NCBI GenBank assembly: GCA_026983895.1
Contig: JALSTF010000224.1
Location: 1-8,105, forward strand
Source: Sulfurovum sp.
Lineage (GTDB): Bacteria > Campylobacterota > Campylobacteria > Campylobacterales > Sulfurovaceae
Direction of reading: 5' to 3'
DNA: 8,105 nucleotides
Shown: positions 5,124 through 8,105 of the stretch, in pieces
Position numbering within the stretch: position 1 is the stretch's first letter
How the letters are laid out: each line of letters starts with the position of its first letter
Translations under genes and position numbers: made by a program
Notes under the pieces: model-generated
Database searches by the model: none
Told to the model about the DNA's origin: nothing
What the model saw: the letters and a program-made list of their open reading frames with translations, nothing else

Positions 5124-5677
5124 TCTGTTCCTTTATCCCAGATTTTAGAAAAATCAAATCGGAAACGGCATACATCCGTCTCGAAATCCACGCTCTCATC
5201 CCTTGCATCACATACTTTCATATAGCGACCTTCGCTGTTGAGACGATAGACCTTTGCCGTATGTGCCTGCGGATCGACGATCACATAATAGGTCACACCC
5301 TCTTTTTCATAAAGATCATATTTAAGGTGCAGATCTTTTTGTGCCGTCGATTTGGAAAGGATCTCGAAGATCACTTTGGGGGCTTTGGTGATGTAGGCAT
5401 CAAACTCCGGCTCATGACAGATGACCAGATTATCCGGCTGTACGACCGTATCGTCACTGATCTTCCAGTCCACGGGCAGAAGCGCTTCACAGACTGCACA
5501 GGATACAAGTACCTCCTGCAGCTGCCAGGCAATCCTGTTACTGATCTTCTGATGTTCGATCATGGGAGCAGGCGCCATTGCGTAGGGGATACCAAAGATC
5601 AGCTCCCAGTCCCCTTCCCATCCTTTATAGTCATCATACGTGTAATGCGGATAGTACTCATCTTTGAGCGCACCCAT
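5120..5677 (-). CDS. Uma2-family (DUF820) PD-(D/E)XK nuclease-fold protein
   Basis: The 185-residue protein matches the Uma2/DUF820 family, which has a restriction-endonuclease-like fold and no settled biological function. Visible family elements are the N-terminal YDDYKGWEGDWELIFGIPYAMAPAP (14-38), a middle helix HQKISNRIAWQLQEVL (42-57), VVQPDNLVI (78-86) with the PD pair P81-D82, VIFEILSKSTAQKDLHLKYDLY (102-123) with E105, and GVTYYVIVDPQ (127-137). D82 and E105 are the likely metal-binding acids. Start: ATG at 5677 has AGGAG 6 bases upstream, overlapping the stop codon of the DMT gene (TAAGGAG). A longer frame from 5713 would overlap that gene and is less likely. The stop overlaps the kdsA start (ATGA), so it is co-translated with an essential gene. 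Such genes are often scattered accessory genes, so acquisition into this operon is plausible. Nuclease activity is not shown. Confidence 0.82.
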   Translation of the reverse strand: MGALKDEYYPHYTYDDYKGWEGDWELIFGIPYAMAPAPMIEHQKISNRIAWQLQEVLVSCAVCEALLPVDWKISDDTVVQPDNLVICHEPEFDAYITKAPKVIFEILSKSTAQKDLHLKYDLYEKEGVTYYVIVDPQAHTAKVYRLNSEGRYMKVCDARDESVDFETDVCRFRFDFSKIWDKGTE

Positions 5678-5687
5678 TGACAGCTCC

Positions 5688-6590
5688 TTACGGCTTTTCT
5701 TTGACCAGGGCAACGATCAGCCCTGAGAGTATGACCAAGATTATACCCAAAATCGTTGAATATGAGGGAACAGGGTCTCCCAGCATGATCCCGATGATCA
5801 TGCCAAAGACAATATTGGTATAGCTTATGGTACCTACGATACCGGCTTTGGTCAGTTCATACGCCTTGGTCATCAAAAGCTGTGACGCGGTAGCGCTCAA
5901 CCCTACCATGACAATAAAAAACCATTGCCATCCCTGGGGCATAAAAAAGGGGGCAATGATCCAGTCCCACTCCGCTGAAACGGTCATCATACTGCCAAGT
6001 CCCATCAGAAACAGCGGTCCCAGTGTACCTACCAGCATAAAACTCATCACGATCGCCCGGGTATCATAGTACTTTCGAAGCTCACGGATGGAAGTATAGG
6101 CCAGTGCCGCGCCGATACCGGAAAAGATCCCAAGGATATCATATTTGTCAAATACCCCGCCATTGGGCTGAGCGATAAGGACGATACCCGCAAAGCCAAG
6201 GATCAATGCGATCAGAGCACTCCAATGCAGCCTTTCTTTGAGAAAAAGCCAGGCAAAGAATGCGACAAACAGAGGAGAAGTTTTGTTGTAGGTAATCGCT
6301 TCGCCCAGCGGGATCTTCCCCATGATATAAAAATATGCCAACAGTGCCAAAAAGCCCATAGTGCCGCGAAACAGAAGAAGCAGCGGTTTGCCTCCACTCT
6401 GTCTCAGCGGTGTTCTCCAGATCGCCAGACCGATCAGGGCAACACCGAAAACATTACGAAAGAAGGTCACTTCCAGCGCCGGAAGATGCTGGGTCAGTAC
6501 TTTTGCAAAACCTCCCATCACCCCAAATGTCAGGGAGGCCAGAAGCATCAGCACAATACCGCGGTCAAGGTTTTTGATCTTCTCTTTCAT
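5688..6590 (-). CDS. DMT-superfamily (EamA) transporter
   Basis: The 300-residue inner-membrane protein shows two repeated EamA halves (about residues 12-140 and 152-296) and about ten hydrophobic segments, as in drug/metabolite exporters. Each half has family features: FFRNVFGVALIGL (43-55), LRQSGGKPLLLLFRGTMGFLA (62-82), PLGEAITYNKTSPLFVAFFAWLFLKERLHW (94-123) in the first, and KAYELTKAGIVGTISYTNIVFGMIIGIMLGD (242-272) in the second, where the usual acidic residue near the end of the repeat is D272. Both termini are short and charged (MKEKIKNLDRG, VKEKP). The substrate cannot be told from sequence: EamA proteins export amino acids, nucleosides or other metabolites. ATG at 6590 follows AGGAAGAG closely. 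It is the first gene of the tight series DMT-Uma2-kdsA, with a 10-base gap to the Uma2 start. Confidence 0.88.
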   Translation of the reverse strand: MKEKIKNLDRGIVLMLLASLTFGVMGGFAKVLTQHLPALEVTFFRNVFGVALIGLAIWRTPLRQSGGKPLLLLFRGTMGFLALLAYFYIMGKIPLGEAITYNKTSPLFVAFFAWLFLKERLHWSALIALILGFAGIVLIAQPNGGVFDKYDILGIFSGIGAALAYTSIRELRKYYDTRAIVMSFMLVGTLGPLFLMGLGSMMTVSAEWDWIIAPFFMPQGWQWFFIVMVGLSATASQLLMTKAYELTKAGIVGTISYTNIVFGMIIGIMLGDPVPSYSTILGIILVILSGLIVALVKEKP

Positions 6591-6606
6591 CTCTTCCTGT
6601 CTGTTT

Positions 6607-6632
6607 AGGGCACCTCTAAAAATAGATGCCCT
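6607..6632. other. Hairpin in the leader of the DMT-Uma2-kdsA series
   Basis: AGGGCA (6607-6612) pairs with TGCCCT (6627-6632), and inside it TCTA pairs with TAGA around an AAAA loop; two unpaired C residues bulge on the plus-strand left side. It ends 17 bases before the DMT start codon and lies just upstream of the AGGAAGAG ribosome binding site, so it is in the expected leader. On the plus strand TTTAATTTTT follows it, terminator-like, but no plus-strand gene precedes. In minus-strand reading no U-tract follows, so it is not a standard terminator for the DUF3108-type gene either. Confidence 0.45.
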
Positions 6633-6646
6633 TTAATTTTTCCGGA

Positions 6647-6655
6647 AGTGTAGCA
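6647..6655 (-). promoter_or_regulatory. Candidate extended -10 promoter for the DMT-Uma2-kdsA series
   Basis: The minus strand reads TGCTACACT: an extended-10 TG, one base, then TACACT, which matches four of six consensus bases. Transcription would begin near 6640 and give a leader of about 50 bases that includes the hairpin at 6607-6632. No convincing -35 is seen. It sits in the 78-base gap between the DUF3108-type gene and the DMT gene, the only gap in which a promoter for this series would be expected. Confidence 0.3.
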
Positions 6656-6668
6656 TAAGTAAGGTTTT

Positions 6669-7409
6669 TTATTTGATACGTTCCGCCACAAGGTCTCCGT
6701 AAAGGATCAAATCTTTCAAAACAGCTTTTTGTGTAATGCCGTCTTTGCCTATGGCAAGCATCAATTCTCCTTTGTTGCTCTCAAATATTTTTTGATACAC
6801 GATTGCCGTCAGGTACTGAAAATCTCCTCTGCCGAGGGTATGTTCGTATCTCTTGGTTTCATGAGAGTTCGGTACAACGATCTTCACTCTGCCATCCTGT
6901 TTTTCTGCACCCACTGCCGTCAGAGTATACGTGCCGGGTGTCGAAAAGTCCTGCCGTTTGGGCAGATTGAAATAGAGGGTGAGCAGATCATCCATACTGT
7001 AAAAATCAAGTATTTTCGTCTCATCAGAGAGGATCTTTCCCTCTTTCTTTTTGATCACTCTTTTCGTGACACGTTTTCGTTTGTGATCGATAAGATAACG
7101 ATTGATCGTTACCTTGTGGGCATAACTTCTCTGTACGTCAAAGGTATCGGAGACCAGCATGCCGTTGACAATATGCCCTCTGCTGAGATACGCTTCCTGC
7201 CTGTTGCGGCTGAGCTTTTTGACCAGACCTGTCGTTTTGGCATCCACTTTGATCAAATAGGTATCTCCATGGGTTTCCAAATGTGCCTGACTGAGCCCCA
7301 GCTGTCCGAAGATACCGTAACAGACACGGTACGTGGCATCTTTGGTCTCGGCATGCAGCAGGATAGCCGCAAACCACAGGAAACATATGCCAAGTATCTT
7401 CTTTTGCAT
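6669..7409 (-). CDS. Secreted DUF3108-domain protein
   Basis: The 246-residue protein begins with a signal peptide (MQKKILGICFLWFAAILLHA, 1-20), so it is exported to the periplasm or beyond. The mature part has the character of DUF3108 proteins: ATYRVCYGIFGQLGLSQAHL (25-44), TYLIKVDAKTTGLVKKLS (50-67), a basic strand region RKRVTKRVIKKKEGK (111-125), DDLLTLYFNLP (140-150), KQDGRVKIVVP (170-180) and GELMLAIGKDGITQKAVLKD (214-233). The function of the family is unknown; proteins of this kind are beta-rich and may sit in the cell envelope. Start: ATG at 7409 has AGGAG 7 bases upstream and gives a clean signal peptide. The same frame stays open further upstream, to an ATG at 7850, but that part runs antisense to the channel gene and would bury the signal peptide. 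It diverges from the MscS-type gene. I recognise the domain by pattern only. Confidence 0.78.
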   Translation of the reverse strand: MQKKILGICFLWFAAILLHAETKDATYRVCYGIFGQLGLSQAHLETHGDTYLIKVDAKTTGLVKKLSRNRQEAYLSRGHIVNGMLVSDTFDVQRSYAHKVTINRYLIDHKRKRVTKRVIKKKEGKILSDETKILDFYSMDDLLTLYFNLPKRQDFSTPGTYTLTAVGAEKQDGRVKIVVPNSHETKRYEHTLGRGDFQYLTAIVYQKIFESNKGELMLAIGKDGITQKAVLKDLILYGDLVAERIK

Positions 7410-7436
7410 TTCATGACTCCTTATTGAGTTTATTTT

Positions 7437-7444
7437 ACTATAAT
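7437..7444. promoter_or_regulatory. Divergent promoter region of the DUF3108-type and MscS-type genes
   Basis: In the 66 bases between the two start codons, the plus strand has a perfect -10 TATAAT (7439-7444), 31 bases before the MscS-type ATG. No good -35 is at the right distance; the upstream sequence is T-rich, as in many Campylobacterota promoters. On the minus strand the overlapping TATAGT (complement of 7437-7442) is a plausible -10 for the DUF3108-type gene. The two -10 boxes share bases, so polymerase could not occupy both at once. Confidence 0.5.
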
Positions 7445-7475
7445 TCTGTGTATAAAACGTGAAGGAGAAGAGAAG

Positions 7476-8105
7476 ATGGGGCAGACAGTACATATCGAAG
7501 GCAATATCACAAATACAGCCGATGCAGTTACAGGCAAAGTAGTATCGGATGAGCTGAATGTGATCAACACCATGGATAGCGATATTATTGGCACCGTACA
7601 GGCGCAGCTTGCTCCCCTCTATGACCAGTACCCGATACTGGGAAAAACATTCATGGGTATTCCCTTTGCCAATCTGCTTGCTGCTGTGATCCTTTTCCTG
7701 CTGGTTCTTGGACTGCGCAAGATTTTTACAAAACTCGTCCTTGTTTTTCTCCAGAGCATGGCGAAACACTCCAAAACTTTTTATGACGACAAGGTGATCT
7801 CCGCGCTGAAAGAGCCGATTCGTTTTGCCTTTATCATTGTTGCCATACATATCTTTTTTCTTCTTACTTTCAAGGAAACACCCTTTATTGTCAATGTGCT
7901 GAATTCCCTCATGCTCTATACGCTTTTCTGGGCCCTACTTGCCATCACCGAGGCACTGCGCGGCTTGATCTACAAAGCGACTTCAAAATTCAACAAAGAC
8001 CTTTCTTATGAAATGGGAAATTTTATCCTTACGATCATCAAGATCCTTATTGGCGGTATAGGGTTGGGGGCTATTTTGAAAGTCTGGGGGGTCAATGTCA
8101 CTGCC
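7476..8105 (+). CDS. MscS-family mechanosensitive ion channel, N-terminal 210 residues (cut by window edge)
   Basis: The frame is open from ATG 7476 to the last base, so the C-terminus is missing. AAGGAG lies 8 bases before the ATG. The protein begins with a hydrophilic stretch of about 57 residues without a signal peptide, followed by hydrophobic segments at about 60-83, 114-133, 137-161 and 181-201. The end, IKILIGGIGLGAILKVWGVNVTA (188-210), is what precedes the pore-lining helix of MscS-like channels, where ILxxWGVNVTALLA leads into the glycine/alanine-rich TM3. These inner-membrane channels release solutes upon membrane tension during hypo-osmotic shock. The multi-helix N-terminal arrangement fits the larger MscS relatives rather than the three-helix E. 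coli MscS. The pore helix and beta domain are outside the window, so the assignment rests on this approach sequence and the membrane topology. Confidence 0.8.
   Translation, partial: MGQTVHIEGNITNTADAVTGKVVSDELNVINTMDSDIIGTVQAQLAPLYDQYPILGKTFMGIPFANLLAAVILFLLVLGLRKIFTKLVLVFLQSMAKHSKTFYDDKVISALKEPIRFAFIIVAIHIFFLLTFKETPFIVNVLNSLMLYTLFWALLAITEALRGLIYKATSKFNKDLSYEMGNFILTIIKILIGGIGLGAILKVWGVNVTA

Noticed and set aside
6607..6640. Intrinsic terminator
   Set aside because: The T-rich tract follows the hairpin only on the plus strand, where no gene lies upstream; on the minus strand the sequence after the stem is AAACAG.
7410..7850. Upstream extension of the DUF3108-type frame by 147 codons on the minus strand
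   Set aside because: It runs antisense through the MscS-type coding region, has no family character, and would place the signal peptide in mid-protein; the ATG at 7409 has a good AGGAG.

Overview
The window looks like chromosomal DNA of a Campylobacterota (formerly Epsilonproteobacteria) organism, most like the Sulfurovum/Sulfurimonas group. The reasons are the kdsA-ribH-nusB gene order known from Helicobacter and Campylobacter, a futalosine-pathway menaquinone gene (mqnC), the character of the RecG N-terminus, moderate G+C content, and promoters with a good -10 box but a poor -35. The genus is an inference from remembered protein character; no database search was made.

Layout. Eight of the nine protein genes lie on the minus strand, so transcription runs right to left. 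At the right end, a MscS-type channel gene (plus strand, cut by the window edge) diverges from a secreted DUF3108-type protein across a 66-base promoter region. Then come, in transcription order: an EamA/DMT transporter, an Uma2-family protein, kdsA (Kdo-8-phosphate synthase), ribH (lumazine synthase), nusB (transcription antitermination factor), mqnC (menaquinone synthesis), an M16 peptidase-like subunit lacking its zinc motif, and recG (cut by the left edge). From the DMT gene to kdsA, and from ribH to nusB, the genes are tightly coupled (10-base gap, ATGA overlap, TGATG overlap). No intrinsic terminator with a clear U-tract was seen between minus-strand genes. This is a run of housekeeping genes (LPS Kdo, riboflavin, rRNA transcription, quinone, DNA repair) with one likely accessory gene (Uma2). 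No RNA gene, CRISPR array or transposase gene was seen.

The most interesting structure is between the genes. Four successive junctions (M16/recG, mqnC/M16, nusB/mqnC, kdsA/ribH) carry hairpin elements that begin with GTAG. One is single and three are head-to-head pairs (GTAG-hairpin ... hairpin-CTAC). They resemble REP/BIME elements of the type mobilised by RAYT (TnpA-REP) proteins. The short GTAG foot, and often a GTCAA tail, is constant, while the stem sequence differs from site to site. The elements fill the spacers almost exactly, starting 2 to 15 bases after a stop codon. Two of them end directly against the Shine-Dalgarno sequence of the next gene.

Other points are a heptanucleotide repeat where the recG ribosome binding site should be, alternative hairpins in the nusB-mqnC spacer, an M16 protein that has lost HxxEH but keeps the R/Y pair, and a KdsA with the four residues of the metal-dependent class.
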